A stretch of 64,000 nt of DNA from Nocardia harenae NBRC 108248 (lineage in GTDB: Bacteria; Actinomycetota; Actinomycetes; Mycobacteriales; Mycobacteriaceae). A program made the position numbers and the translations under genes. The DNA lies in the NCBI RefSeq assembly GCF_001612885.1, contig NZ_BDBH01000007.1, positions 310,001 through 374,000 of the forward strand, in the 5' to 3' direction. Shown piece after piece: positions 31,930-40,136 of this stretch (position 1 is its first letter; each line of letters begins with the position of its first letter). The notes beneath the pieces were generated by a model, which was given only the letters and a program-made list of their open reading frames with translations, was not told the DNA's origin and did no database searches.

Positions 31930-32516
31930 CACCGCCTCCCGCGGGCGCCGAACGTGACGTTCTGCGTACCCCCGTTGTTCGTCACGACATTGCTGTTGTC
32001 GCTCGCTGTGATGTTCTGCGTGGGGTAGCCGCCGGGCGCGGGGGCGGCTGCCGCCTGCCCGAAGTCGGGGACCATCCGGTCGATCAGGTCATCGATATCC
32101 GAGTCCATCGTGCGCTGGCGGATGCGCCAGAATTGCGAGCGGCCCAGATCGCTGATGTCCGTGGGCAGCCGGTCGGCGGCGGGCAGCTCGGTGTCGTCGA
32201 GCAGTACCGGTATCACCGGGGTCTCGCGCCGGTAGGCGGTGGCGAGCTCGAGGCGAACCCAGTCATCCCGGTCATCGATCCTGCGGTTGCCGGCGGCGTC
32301 GGCGGCGTCGAGCCAGTGCGGCCCGATCACCGCGACCAGCAGGTCGGCCTGCTCGAGCGCCTTCCGGATCCGGCGCGCGTAGAGCGTGCCGAGGCCGAGC
32401 GAGTCGTCGTCGCGGAAGATGTTGTCGCGGCCGAATCGCTCCGCCATCTGCCTGGAGATCTCGCGCACCGCGTACGCGCTGTCCGCGATGCGGTAGCTGA
32501 GGAAGATTTTCGTCAC
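31929..32516 (-). CDS. TIR-domain protein with Asn-rich tail
   Basis: A 195-residue protein. The TIR domain occupies residues 1-150: the first strand is VTKIFLSYRIADSAYAVREI, the BB-loop region is DDDSLGLGTLYARRI, and the block DRDDWVRLELATAY puts W86 and E90 at the place of the catalytic WxxxE of NAD-cleaving TIRs. A Pro/Ala linker then leads to an Asn-rich tail QNITASDNSNVVTNNGG (168-184). GTG at 32516 begins exactly at the TIR domain and has GGAG upstream. It is likely an effector that depletes or converts NAD when clustered. NADase activity is inferred from the residues, not shown. Confidence 0.88.
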   Translation of the reverse strand: MTKIFLSYRIADSAYAVREISRQMAERFGRDNIFRDDDSLGLGTLYARRIRKALEQADLLVAVIGPHWLDAADAAGNRRIDDRDDWVRLELATAYRRETPVIPVLLDDTELPAADRLPTDISDLGRSQFWRIRQRTMDSDIDDLIDRMVPDFGQAAAAPAPGGYPTQNITASDNSNVVTNNGGTQNVTFGARGRR

Positions 32517-32725
32517 AGGGTTCGCTCCTCGCGAGGGTTGGGGACGGATGTGACACGCGCCGGGTGCGTCGCACCCGTTCGTTTTCTCGGAGCCTCGATC
32601 CGTGGTGTCACTCCCGCGATGCGAATCCGATTCGACGGTCTGTTCCCAGGATGCCGTCCGCGGCCGGACCGAGACAATGGTTGCCCGTTGCATGCTCGAA
32701 CAGGCAACGGGCGCAACTCCGGGGT

Positions 32726-33958
32726 TCAGCGCCGGTTGAGCGCGTCCCGGAGCGGGGTCGAAATGCGGTGCACGACAGGATGGTCGGGAAAGCGGCCGAC
32801 GGTGCGCGCGAAGTCGTGCAGATCGAGCCGGACGGTGACCGAGTCGACGGCGCGCACCACGTCGAGCAGCGGTTCGATGAGTTCGCAGGCCCGGTCGACG
32901 TCACCCATCGCGGCGTGGACGAGCGCCTGCCTGGTGCCGAACCTGGCCCGATCGCGATCCGATTGCCCGCTGGCGGCGGACATTCCGCTCGCGAAGAGCC
33001 GGGCGGCAGCCTCGAGATTGCCGAGATCGTAGTGGCACCACGCCTCGATCAGGAGCGACCGCCCGTGCAGCGCCGCGGGGCCGAGTGGATCGTCGGTGCC
33101 CGCGCGGTGGACGTGATCCCAGAGTTCGCCCGCGCGCTCCAGGGCGCGCATGGTGTTCGCCGCGTCCGCGCCGATGGCGTAGCCCTGGGCCGCGCCGAGC
33201 GCGGCCAGCCACCGGATTCGCGGATCGATCGCGCTGTCGCCGAGCACCTGCTCGGTCAGCCCGGTCGTGGCCGAGGAGTCGGCCCGGTACAGGCTCAGCA
33301 CGGCCCTGCGCACCAGTGCGTAGCTGGCCATGCTGGTATCGCCGGCCGAGGCCGCCTGGTCGACCGCCCGCTCGGTCCACCAGGCGGCGCCGATATCGTT
33401 GCCGCACTCCTGCGCCATCCACCCGGCGAACTCGGCGGTGCGGGCGGCGTGCAGGAGCAGCGGCCGGTTGCCCGCCGAACCCCGGCGCGCGGCGGCGGTG
33501 GCGACGTGGTTCTGCGCCGCCACCATGGGCAGCACCATGCTCGGGCTTGTGCTCCTGCCCAGCCGCCTGAGCTCGTCGAACACCGCGGCCAGCCCGGCGA
33601 TCGGATCGGTGGCGAAGCCGGCGACGGCGGGGTAGGTCACGATCGGCGGGCCCGGCGATCCGCTGATCTCGATGATGCCGGAGCCGTCCGGGTGCAGGTG
33701 CTGCGTCCACGCGGTGTCGGCAGGCAGCTCGGGCGGCGGGCCCGGCCTGGTATCGGTGGCGGCGAGCGCGATCAGCCTGCCGTCCGCGGACAGCGCGGAA
33801 TCACAGGCGCGGGCGAGCGGCGCTATCGGGGTCACCCGGCCGTTCTCGATCTTGCTCAGATGGCCCTTGCTGTAGTGCACGAGCTCTGCCAGTTCGCCGA
33901 GTGAGAGGCTGCGTCTGAGCCGGAGCCGGCGCAACTCCTGGCCGAATGTACGATCCAC
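32726..33958 (-). CDS. XRE-family regulator with TPR-like C-terminal region
   Basis: A 410-residue protein. The N-terminal Cro/CI-type HTH (residues about 4-60: LRRLRLRRSLSLGELAELV then SKGHLSKIENGR) is followed by about 330 residues of Ala/Leu-rich helical pairs in TPR style. Actinobacterial proteins of this build are common regulators with a peptide- or ligand-sensing repeat domain. GTG at 33958 was chosen: AAGGA precedes it and the HTH follows at once. It is divergent from the three-TM gene at 34168 and lies 209 bases upstream of the TIR gene; it may control both sides. The 32517-32725 gap shows no gene. Confidence 0.85.
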   Translation of the reverse strand: MDRTFGQELRRLRLRRSLSLGELAELVHYSKGHLSKIENGRVTPIAPLARACDSALSADGRLIALAATDTRPGPPPELPADTAWTQHLHPDGSGIIEISGSPGPPIVTYPAVAGFATDPIAGLAAVFDELRRLGRSTSPSMVLPMVAAQNHVATAAARRGSAGNRPLLLHAARTAEFAGWMAQECGNDIGAAWWTERAVDQAASAGDTSMASYALVRRAVLSLYRADSSATTGLTEQVLGDSAIDPRIRWLAALGAAQGYAIGADAANTMRALERAGELWDHVHRAGTDDPLGPAALHGRSLLIEAWCHYDLGNLEAAARLFASGMSAASGQSDRDRARFGTRQALVHAAMGDVDRACELIEPLLDVVRAVDSVTVRLDLHDFARTVGRFPDHPVVHRISTPLRDALNRR

Positions 33959-34167
33959 CGCCCCATCCTTCCGCGTCAATTCCAACCGTGGTCGGGATTC
34001 GGTGTCCGCCGTTCGACGGACTTGCTCCGGCGGTGTTCCCGTGTATGCAGACCGCTGTGCCTGCCGTCGCCCCGCGAGTACGAATCTACCGGCACGGCAG
34101 CACATCTCGCCGCTATAGTTCCAGTTGGGCTACTCTTCGGCGAGCGGCCCGAAGGGACTCGGGGCAC

Positions 34168-34602
34168 ATGAATACGGATCATCGCGTAAAACATCTGGAG
34201 ATGCTGCAAACTGTTATCACGAGATTGAGCCAGCAATCGTTCACCGTTCGCGGCTGGTCGGTCACGCTCGTCTCGGTGATATTCGCGTTCTTGACGACAC
34301 AGGATTCGCGAACATCGATGCTGATTCTGTTCGCGCTGGCTCCCGCCTGGATATTCTGGGGACTCGACGCGTACTACCTGAGCCTGGAACGGCGCTATCG
34401 CCTGCTTTTCGCCGATATCGCGCGGCAGATCCGGGAGCCGGGCACCGCGGAGACGACACTGTTCGAAATGGTGCCGGAGTCCGGGCAGCCCTTCCGGGAA
34501 CTCGCACGGGCGGCGCGAACACCGGGCGTCGCGGCGATACCGGGTGTGTTGACGGTGATGGTCGTGGGCTACTGGGCGGTCTCGGCGGGCTTGAGACAAT
34601 GA
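34168..34602 (+). CDS. Three-TM membrane protein, SLATT-like
   Basis: A 144-residue protein. An amphipathic start (HLEMLQTVITRLSQQSF) leads into two close membrane helices (about 30-47 and 50-68). A charged cytoplasmic loop (LERRYRLLFADIARQIR) and a last helix near the C-terminus follow. The helix-loop layout and KxW-like entry (VRGWSVTLVSVIF) resemble SLATT-type pore or sensor proteins linked to bacterial defence loci, but the assignment is low-confidence. ATG at 34168 fits the helix start. It is coupled to the next gene (22-base gap). Confidence 0.6.
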   Translation: MNTDHRVKHLEMLQTVITRLSQQSFTVRGWSVTLVSVIFAFLTTQDSRTSMLILFALAPAWIFWGLDAYYLSLERRYRLLFADIARQIREPGTAETTLFEMVPESGQPFRELARAARTPGVAAIPGVLTVMVVGYWAVSAGLRQ

Positions 34603-34624
34603 CCGATGAGGTGGGACAGGAGCA

Positions 34625-35596
34625 ATGGTGCACTCGGAGAACGGTGCGATCGGGCTCGACTGTTTCCCGACTCCGCATCTCGCGCTGAACTCCGCGGACG
34701 CCGGCGAGCTGCGCCGGGTGCGGCGTTTCGCGGAATGGCAGGTGCTGGCTGCCGGGCGCGCCCACGCGGTACTGAGCGACGAGTGGCGTGCGTTTCGCGG
34801 CAGATCCCGGCGTGTGCGCGCGCTGCTCGCCGCCTACCACGAACTCGTGCAGTGGCGCTACGGTCTTGCCCGCGCCGCACCCAGCCGGCCGGGTACGGCG
34901 GTTCCCGTCGACCCGGAGCGCTTTCTGGCACCCATCGACCACTACGGGCCGAATTGCGATCGGATCGGCCGCGTCGGCAGGCTGCGCTTCAACAGCACCT
35001 GGAACGAGGACGATCGGGTCTTCACCGGCGGAGTGAGCACTCCGGCATTTCGGATCACGCTCCGGTACGGCCGCGCGGCGCAATCCCGCTTTCTCCGCAG
35101 CGGTGCCGCGGGCGACATCCTGACCAATTCCGTCCGGCTGCCGGACGGTACCCGCATCGACGGGAACATGCTGGTGCGCGGGGCGGCGGCGCGGGAGCTG
35201 GCGCGAGAGCTGGCGGCACGGGTCGCGGGGCGCGGGTGCGACACCCGCCGGTTCGAGACCGGCGGTGATCCGATCTATGTGGTGACCGCGGGAAATTCCG
35301 CGCGGGCGGAGATGTTCCGGCAGGCGATGGAGCTACTGGCCCGCGCCGGTACGGACGATGTCGCCAGCTGGCAGCAGGCCAGGTTTCTGCTGTACCAGGC
35401 TCCGAGGACCAAGCGGGGCAGTGATTCGGTGATTCGCACCTTCCTCGTCGCCGTCGGTGGCGTGCTGCTCGGCGCCGCGCCGCGGCTCGTGCACGACGTG
35501 GATCTCCGGTGCCTCGTGCTCGGGCAGGACAGGGCGACCGTGCTGCCCGGCGACCCAGGTCTTGAACCCGCGCCGCGGCCATCGGAAAATAGCTAG
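34625..35596 (+). CDS. Unrecognised 323-residue protein beside the conflict island
   Basis: The family is not recognised. The N-terminal half is rich in Arg, Ala and Trp (RRVRRFAEWQVLAAGRAHAV; YHELVQWRYGL). The middle has a strand-rich part with CDRIGRVGRLRFNSTWNEDD and GGDPIYVVTAGNSARAEMF. One hydrophobic stretch lies near the C-terminus (RTFLVAVGGVLLGAA). The tail is Pro-rich. ATG at 34625 has AGGAG 4 bases upstream. Together with the three-TM gene it forms a two-gene plus-strand unit divergent from the XRE regulator. A membrane partner plus soluble protein could be a sensor-effector pair. Its stop codon lies inside a KstR-like box for the next gene. Confidence 0.6.
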   Translation: MVHSENGAIGLDCFPTPHLALNSADAGELRRVRRFAEWQVLAAGRAHAVLSDEWRAFRGRSRRVRALLAAYHELVQWRYGLARAAPSRPGTAVPVDPERFLAPIDHYGPNCDRIGRVGRLRFNSTWNEDDRVFTGGVSTPAFRITLRYGRAAQSRFLRSGAAGDILTNSVRLPDGTRIDGNMLVRGAAARELARELAARVAGRGCDTRRFETGGDPIYVVTAGNSARAEMFRQAMELLARAGTDDVASWQQARFLLYQAPRTKRGSDSVIRTFLVAVGGVLLGAAPRLVHDVDLRCLVLGQDRATVLPGDPGLEPAPRPSENS

Positions 35597-35607
35597 AACG
35601 TGTTATA
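35594..35607 (+). promoter_or_regulatory. KstR-like operator at the acyl-CoA synthetase promoter
   Basis: TAGAACGTGTTATA fits the KstR pattern tnnAACnnGTTnnA at every fixed position. A possible -10, TATAGT, follows at 35604-35609. A diverged second copy, AAGAACACGTCTCA, begins at 35663, and both are followed by AGTTTCGAC. The first box overlaps the stop codon (35594-35596) of the previous gene. Confidence 0.65.
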
Positions 35608-35709
35608 GTTTCGACCGTCCGCCGGCCGGGTTGCGCCGTGGCCGTGGTCCGGCGCAACCGAGAAGAACACGTCTCAGTTTCGACTGCGGCACGCGCCGAG
35701 AGGGGCACG

Positions 35710-37302
35710 ATGAACACACCTGCGCCGAGCCGGGAGCCCGATCCGCTGCACCGGGAGCCGTTGCCGGTGGATCTGCTGATCCGCTCCTTGGACCGCTACG
35801 CCGACCGGACGGCCGTGCACATCGGCGACGAGACGCTGACCTATCGCGAGGTGCGGGATCGGATCAGCACCGTCGCGCAGGCGTATCGCGCGCTCGGGCT
35901 CGGGGTGGGGAGCCGGGTGGCGCTGCTCTCGGCCAATCGGCCGGAGGTGCTGTTCACACAGGGGGCGAACGCGGTCGTCGGGGCGCGGTTCGTGTCGCTG
36001 CACCCGATGGGGTCGCTGGAGGATCACTCGTACGCGCTGGAAGACGGCGATATCGAGACGCTGATCTACGACCCGGACAAGTACCAGGAGCGGGCGGCGC
36101 AGCTGGCGGCGGCGGTGCCGAGCCTGAAGAACCTGCTCGCGCTGGGGCCGACCGAGGTAGGGACGGATCTGATCGCGACGGCGGCGGGGTTCGAGCCCGC
36201 GCCGCTGACCGCGCCGGATGTGTCGCTCGACGACACCGGGAGCCTGGCTTACACCGGCGGCACGACCGGGAAGCCCAAGGGGGTCATGCTCAGCTATCGG
36301 GGGGCGGCGGCGCTGCTGCGCATCCAGATGGCGGAGTGGCAGTGGCCGGACGAGACGCGCTTCCTGGTCTGCACGCCGCTGAGCCACGCGGGCGGCGCGT
36401 TCTGGAATCCGACCAGCCTGCAGGGCGGGTCGATCGTGGTGCTGCCCGGGTTCAGCCCGGCGGCGGTGCTGGCGGCGATCGAGAAGTACAAGATCACCTC
36501 GACCATGCTGGTGCCGACCATGCTCTACGCGCTGCTGGACTACCCGGAGCTGGACAAATACGACCTCTCCAGCCTGCGGACGGTCTTCTACGGCGCCTCG
36601 GCCATCTCGCCGACCCGGCTTGCCGAGGCCATCCGGAAGTTCGGCCCGATCTTCTTCCAGTTCTACGGCCAGGCCGAGAGCCCGATGACGATCTCGGTGC
36701 TGCGCAAGGAGGACCACGACCTGGACAGGCCGGAGCGGCTCGCCTCCTGCGGCAAGCCGGTGCCGTGGCTGCACGTGGCGCTCCTCGACGACCAGGGCGA
36801 CCAGGTGCCGGAGGGCGAGCCGGGCGAGGTCTGCGTGCGCGGGCCGCTGGTGATGCAGGGGTACCTGAACAAGCCGGAGCAGACGGCGGAGGCGACCCAG
36901 TTCGGCTGGCTGCACACCGGGGATATCGCGCGGCAGGACGCGGAGGGGTTCCTCTACATCGTCGACCGCAAGAAGGACATGATCGTCTCCGGTGGCTTCA
37001 ATGTGTACCCGCGCGAGGTGGAGGACGTGCTCTCGGCGCATCCGGCGGTGAGCGCGGCGGCGGTGATCGGGGTGCCGGACGACAGGTGGGGCGAGGCGGT
37101 CAAGGCCGTCGTGGTGCTGCGCGACGGGCAGGAGGTCGCCGTCGAGGAGTTGCAGGCGCTGGTCAAGGAGCGCAAGGGGGCGGTGTACGCGCCGAAGTCG
37201 GTCGATTTCGCGGCGAGCATCCCGGTGAGCCCGCTCGGCAAGCCGGACAAGAAGGCGCTGCGCGCGCAGTACTGGGGCGAGACGGCGCGCCAGGTGAACT
37301 GA
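35710..37302 (+). CDS. AMP-binding acyl-CoA synthetase (FadD type)
   Basis: A 530-residue ANL-superfamily enzyme that activates a carboxylic acid to its CoA thioester through an acyl-adenylate. The P-loop-like A3 motif is YTGGTTGKPKGVM, A5 is FYGQAESPM, the A8 hinge is HTGDIARQDAEGFLYIVDRKKD, shown here by its parts TGDIARQD and DRKKDMI, and the C-terminal catalytic Lys lies in SPLGKPDKKALR. ATG at 35710 follows AGGGG; upstream in-frame starts lack sites. The KstR-like boxes upstream link it to sterol or lipid catabolism. It does not look like FadD19, so the substrate stays open. Confidence 0.9.
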   Translation: MNTPAPSREPDPLHREPLPVDLLIRSLDRYADRTAVHIGDETLTYREVRDRISTVAQAYRALGLGVGSRVALLSANRPEVLFTQGANAVVGARFVSLHPMGSLEDHSYALEDGDIETLIYDPDKYQERAAQLAAAVPSLKNLLALGPTEVGTDLIATAAGFEPAPLTAPDVSLDDTGSLAYTGGTTGKPKGVMLSYRGAAALLRIQMAEWQWPDETRFLVCTPLSHAGGAFWNPTSLQGGSIVVLPGFSPAAVLAAIEKYKITSTMLVPTMLYALLDYPELDKYDLSSLRTVFYGASAISPTRLAEAIRKFGPIFFQFYGQAESPMTISVLRKEDHDLDRPERLASCGKPVPWLHVALLDDQGDQVPEGEPGEVCVRGPLVMQGYLNKPEQTAEATQFGWLHTGDIARQDAEGFLYIVDRKKDMIVSGGFNVYPREVEDVLSAHPAVSAAAVIGVPDDRWGEAVKAVVVLRDGQEVAVEELQALVKERKGAVYAPKSVDFAASIPVSPLGKPDKKALRAQYWGETARQVN

Positions 37303-37390
37303 GCTGATCGTGCTGCCGGGCACTGCGATTCGGGCGCGGCGCGCAGCCGCGCTCCGGCCGCTGCCCGGCGGCGGCCGTTCGGTGCCGGGC

Positions 37391-38038
37391 TCAGCGATCC
37401 GGTGGGCCTGCCAGGATCGCGGTGACGGTGTCGAGCAGCTCGTCCAGCACCTCGGCGGCGGTGAGGTGGGTGCCGCTGAGCGCGAGGATGTCGCGCAGCC
37501 GGTCGCGGTCGCCGAGGGTCTGGAAGGTGAAGGTCATGGCCTGGGTGAGGCGGAAGCGCACGGTGCGGGGCGGGATCTCCGGGTGCAGCCGGGTGAGCAG
37601 TTCGGTGAAGCGCACGGCCTGACCGGCGAACTCGTCGGTCATGGGGTGCAGGGCGCTGTGGTTCACGGTGATCACGTCGGCGACGACGGTGACCCAGTCG
37701 CCGCCGCCGTTCGCCATGGCCTCGGCGACCGGGCGGACGAAGGCCTCGGCCAGCGCGCGGGCGGAGGGCGCGGCGGCCGCGGCAGCGTCCAGGAGTTCGG
37801 CGCGGCGCACCGAGATCTCGCCGCCGCGCGCCCGCACCACGGCGCGGACCAGGGCGTCCTTGGAGCCGAAGTGGTAGTGCACCGAGGCGACATTGGCGCC
37901 CGCCGCCGCCATGACCGCGCGCAGCGAGACGGCGTCGATGCCACGCTCGGCGAAGAGCCGCTCGGCGGCGGCCACCAGGCGGCGGTCGGTGGGCAGCGCC
38001 GCATCCGCGCCCGGCCCGGCGGATCGGCCTGCAGTCAC
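37391..38038 (-). CDS. TetR-family regulator near the catabolic cluster
   Basis: A 215-residue TetR protein. The HTH is at about residues 20-65 (AERLFAERGIDAVSLRAVMAAAG, given here as AERLFAERGIDAV plus NVASVHYHFGSKDALV). The C-terminal domain is helical with PRTVRFRLTQAMTFTFQTL. GTG at 38038. It is convergent with the acyl-CoA synthetase gene and lies beside the SDR gene. It is not KstR by appearance but may bind the other palindrome in this cluster (44615-44630). Confidence 0.9.
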   Translation of the reverse strand: MTAGRSAGPGADAALPTDRRLVAAAERLFAERGIDAVSLRAVMAAAGANVASVHYHFGSKDALVRAVVRARGGEISVRRAELLDAAAAAAPSARALAEAFVRPVAEAMANGGGDWVTVVADVITVNHSALHPMTDEFAGQAVRFTELLTRLHPEIPPRTVRFRLTQAMTFTFQTLGDRDRLRDILALSGTHLTAAEVLDELLDTVTAILAGPPDR

Positions 38039-38107
38039 GGGGTCGAGACTAGTGCTCCGGGCGCGTGCGGGGGCAGCATGTGCCGCAGCGCGGGGGCGGT
38101 GCTCGGC

Positions 38108-38848
38108 CTACGACGTCTTGTGCGGAACGCCGGCGACCAGCCCGCCGTCCACGATGAACTCCGCACCGGTGGCGTAGGACGACTCGTCGCCGGCCAGGAA
38201 GAGCACGAAGGTCGCGACCTCCTCCGGCGCGGCCGGGCGGCCCATCGGGATGGTGACCATGTCGTCCGGGATGTTCTCCGTCATCGGGGTGCGGATCAGC
38301 CCGGGGTGCAGCGAGTTCACCCGGATGCCGAGCGGCGCCAGCTCCAGCGCGGCAGACTTGGCCAGCCCGCGCACACCCCATTTGGTGGCGACGTAGCCGT
38401 GCGCCCACGGCGCCCCGCGCAGCCCCTCGATCGAGGAGACATTGATGATCGAGCCGCCGCCCGCCTTCTTCATGGCGGGCACCGCGGCGCGCAGGCCGAG
38501 GAAGGTGCCGGTCAGGTTGACGTCCAGGATCCGGCGCCACTGGTCGAGGTCGAACTTGTGCACGGGCGCGCCGTTCACGATGCCCGCGTTGTTCACCAGC
38601 ACGCTCAGCGAGCCGAACTCCCGCACGGCGACGGCGACGGCCGCCTCCCACTGCTCGGGCTCGGTGACGTCGAGGTGCACGTAGCGCGCGGCGGGGCCGA
38701 GCTCCTCGGCCAGCGTCTTGCCCTCGTCGTCCAGGATGTCGCCGATGACGACCTGCGCGCCCTCGGCCACCAGCAGCCGGGCGTGCGCGGCGCCCATGCC
38801 CCTCGACCCGCCACTGATGAGTGCGACTTTGCCGTCAACGCGTCCCAT
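38108..38848 (-). CDS. Short-chain dehydrogenase, hydroxysteroid-dehydrogenase-like
   Basis: A 246-residue classical SDR. It carries the NAD-binding GGSRGMGAAH motif (residues about 13-22), NNAG in LVNNAGIVNG, catalytic Ser in INVSSIEG, YxxxK as HGYVATKWG, and the PGLIRTPM loop. An Asp after the second strand (IGDILDDEG) implies NAD rather than NADP. The pattern matches the 3-alpha/20-beta-hydroxysteroid dehydrogenase group (FabG3-like). It is divergent from the gene at 38935 across a perfect KstR-type palindrome. A close paralogue lies at 47988. Confidence 0.92.
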   Translation of the reverse strand: MGRVDGKVALISGGSRGMGAAHARLLVAEGAQVVIGDILDDEGKTLAEELGPAARYVHLDVTEPEQWEAAVAVAVREFGSLSVLVNNAGIVNGAPVHKFDLDQWRRILDVNLTGTFLGLRAAVPAMKKAGGGSIINVSSIEGLRGAPWAHGYVATKWGVRGLAKSAALELAPLGIRVNSLHPGLIRTPMTENIPDDMVTIPMGRPAAPEEVATFVLFLAGDESSYATGAEFIVDGGLVAGVPHKTS

Positions 38849-38870
38849 GGGGGCGACGCTACCATAGGAT

Positions 38871-38886
38871 CTGGAACAGGTTCCAG
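38871..38886. promoter_or_regulatory. KstR-type operator between divergent genes
   Basis: CTGGAACAGGTTCCAG has 7-base arms (CTGGAAC and GTTCCAG) around AG and fits tnnAACnnGTTnnA perfectly. It is centred between the SDR start (38848, minus) and the gene starting at 38935 (plus), so it can control both. Confidence 0.8.
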
Positions 38887-38934
38887 ACAGATTTCCAGAC
38901 AGGTGCTCGGGCACCGCTCGGCAGAGGAGACCCC

Positions 38935-40017
38935 ATGCCCATCCGCGTCGTCCACATCGCCACCGGGAACGTGGGCGCGCTGGCGCTGCGCCAGCTCGTC
39001 ACCGACCCGCGATTCGAGCTGGCCGGGCTCGCGGTCTCCGCACCGGGCAAGGTCGGGAAGGACGCGGGGGAGCTGGCCGGGCTGGACGTGGTCACCGGCA
39101 TCACCGCGGTCGACGACCTGGACGCGCTGCTCGCCCTGGAGCCCGACTGCGCGGTCTACTGCGCCATGGGCGACACCAGGCCGATGGAGGCGCTGGCGGA
39201 CTGCCTGAAGTTCCTGGCCGCCGGGGTGAACGTGGTCGGCTCGGCGCCGGTGTCGTTCCAGTACCCGTGGCAGGTGCTGCCGCAGCAGGTGGTCGACCGG
39301 GTGCAGCGGACCGCGGTGGAGGGCGGGGCGAGCTTCTTCGTCACCGGGGTGGATCCGGGGTTCGCCAACGACCTCATCCCGTTCGCGCTCGCCTCCACCT
39401 GTCAGCGGATCGAGCAGGTGCGCTGCCTGGAGATCGCGGACTACGCCACCTACGACGGCGCGACCGTCATGTTCGACGTCATGGGGTTCGGCAAGCCGCT
39501 GGACGAGGTGCCGATGCTGCTGCTCCCCGGCGTGCTCACCATTGCCTGGGGCTCGACGCTGCGGCAGCTGGCGGCGGGGTTCGGGATCGAGCTGGACGAG
39601 ATCACCGAGAGCTACGAGCGGGAGCCGGCGCCGGAGGCGTTCGACATCGCGGCCGGGCACGTGCCCGAGGGCGGGGTGGCGGCGCTGCGCTTCGAGATCG
39701 TCGGGCGGGTGCACGGCCATCCGGCGATCGTGGTGGAGCACGTGACCCGGCTCCGCGACGACCTGCGGCCGGATTGGGCGCGGCCCGCGCAGGAGGGGGG
39801 TTCGTACCGGGTGGAGATCACCGGGGAGCCCTCGTACACCGTCGACATCTGCCCGACCAGCAAGTTCGGGGATCACAACCACGCCGCCATCGTGGCGGCG
39901 GCGGGGCGGATCGTGAACGCCATCCCGGATGTGGTCGCGGCCGAGCCGGGGTTGCGGACCACCGCCGACCTGCCGCTCGGCACCGGAAGGGGAGTGTTCG
40001 CGGTTCCGGCGAAGTGA
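38935..40017 (+). CDS. Dihydrodipicolinate-reductase-like NAD(P)-binding protein
   Basis: A 360-residue protein with an N-terminal Rossmann domain (RVVHIATGNVGALALRQLV, GxxGxxA-like) and a C-terminal region with PGFANDLIPFALAS. It is of the DapB-N or 'amine dehydrogenase-like' type common in actinobacterial lipid-degradation loci. The lysine-pathway active-site block of true DapB is absent, so it is not a lysine enzyme. ATG at 38935 has GAGGAGA upstream. Control by the KstR-type palindrome and its neighbours suggests reduction or oxidation of a CoA-linked or steroid intermediate. Confidence 0.82.
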   Translation: MPIRVVHIATGNVGALALRQLVTDPRFELAGLAVSAPGKVGKDAGELAGLDVVTGITAVDDLDALLALEPDCAVYCAMGDTRPMEALADCLKFLAAGVNVVGSAPVSFQYPWQVLPQQVVDRVQRTAVEGGASFFVTGVDPGFANDLIPFALASTCQRIEQVRCLEIADYATYDGATVMFDVMGFGKPLDEVPMLLLPGVLTIAWGSTLRQLAAGFGIELDEITESYEREPAPEAFDIAAGHVPEGGVAALRFEIVGRVHGHPAIVVEHVTRLRDDLRPDWARPAQEGGSYRVEITGEPSYTVDICPTSKFGDHNHAAIVAAAGRIVNAIPDVVAAEPGLRTTADLPLGTGRGVFAVPAK

Positions 40018-40136
40018 GGTGTCCGGGCCGGGCTCGCACCCGGCCCGCCCGGGCCCGACCCCTGCGGCCTGGCCCACTGCGGCCCGACTCGTGCGGCCGG
40101 TGCGCGGTGGCCGGCGCGGTGATGTGGCAGCGTCCG

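Noticed and set aside
17671..35596. Island integrated at tRNA-Asn
   Set aside because: The island starts beside the tRNA, but no integrase gene and no second copy of the tRNA 3' end was found near 35.6 kb, so integration at this tRNA is not supported.
35710..37302. FadD19 identity for the acyl-CoA synthetase
   Set aside because: Although it lies with sterol-type genes, its N-terminus and substrate-region residues do not resemble FadD19, so only the general FadD class is given.
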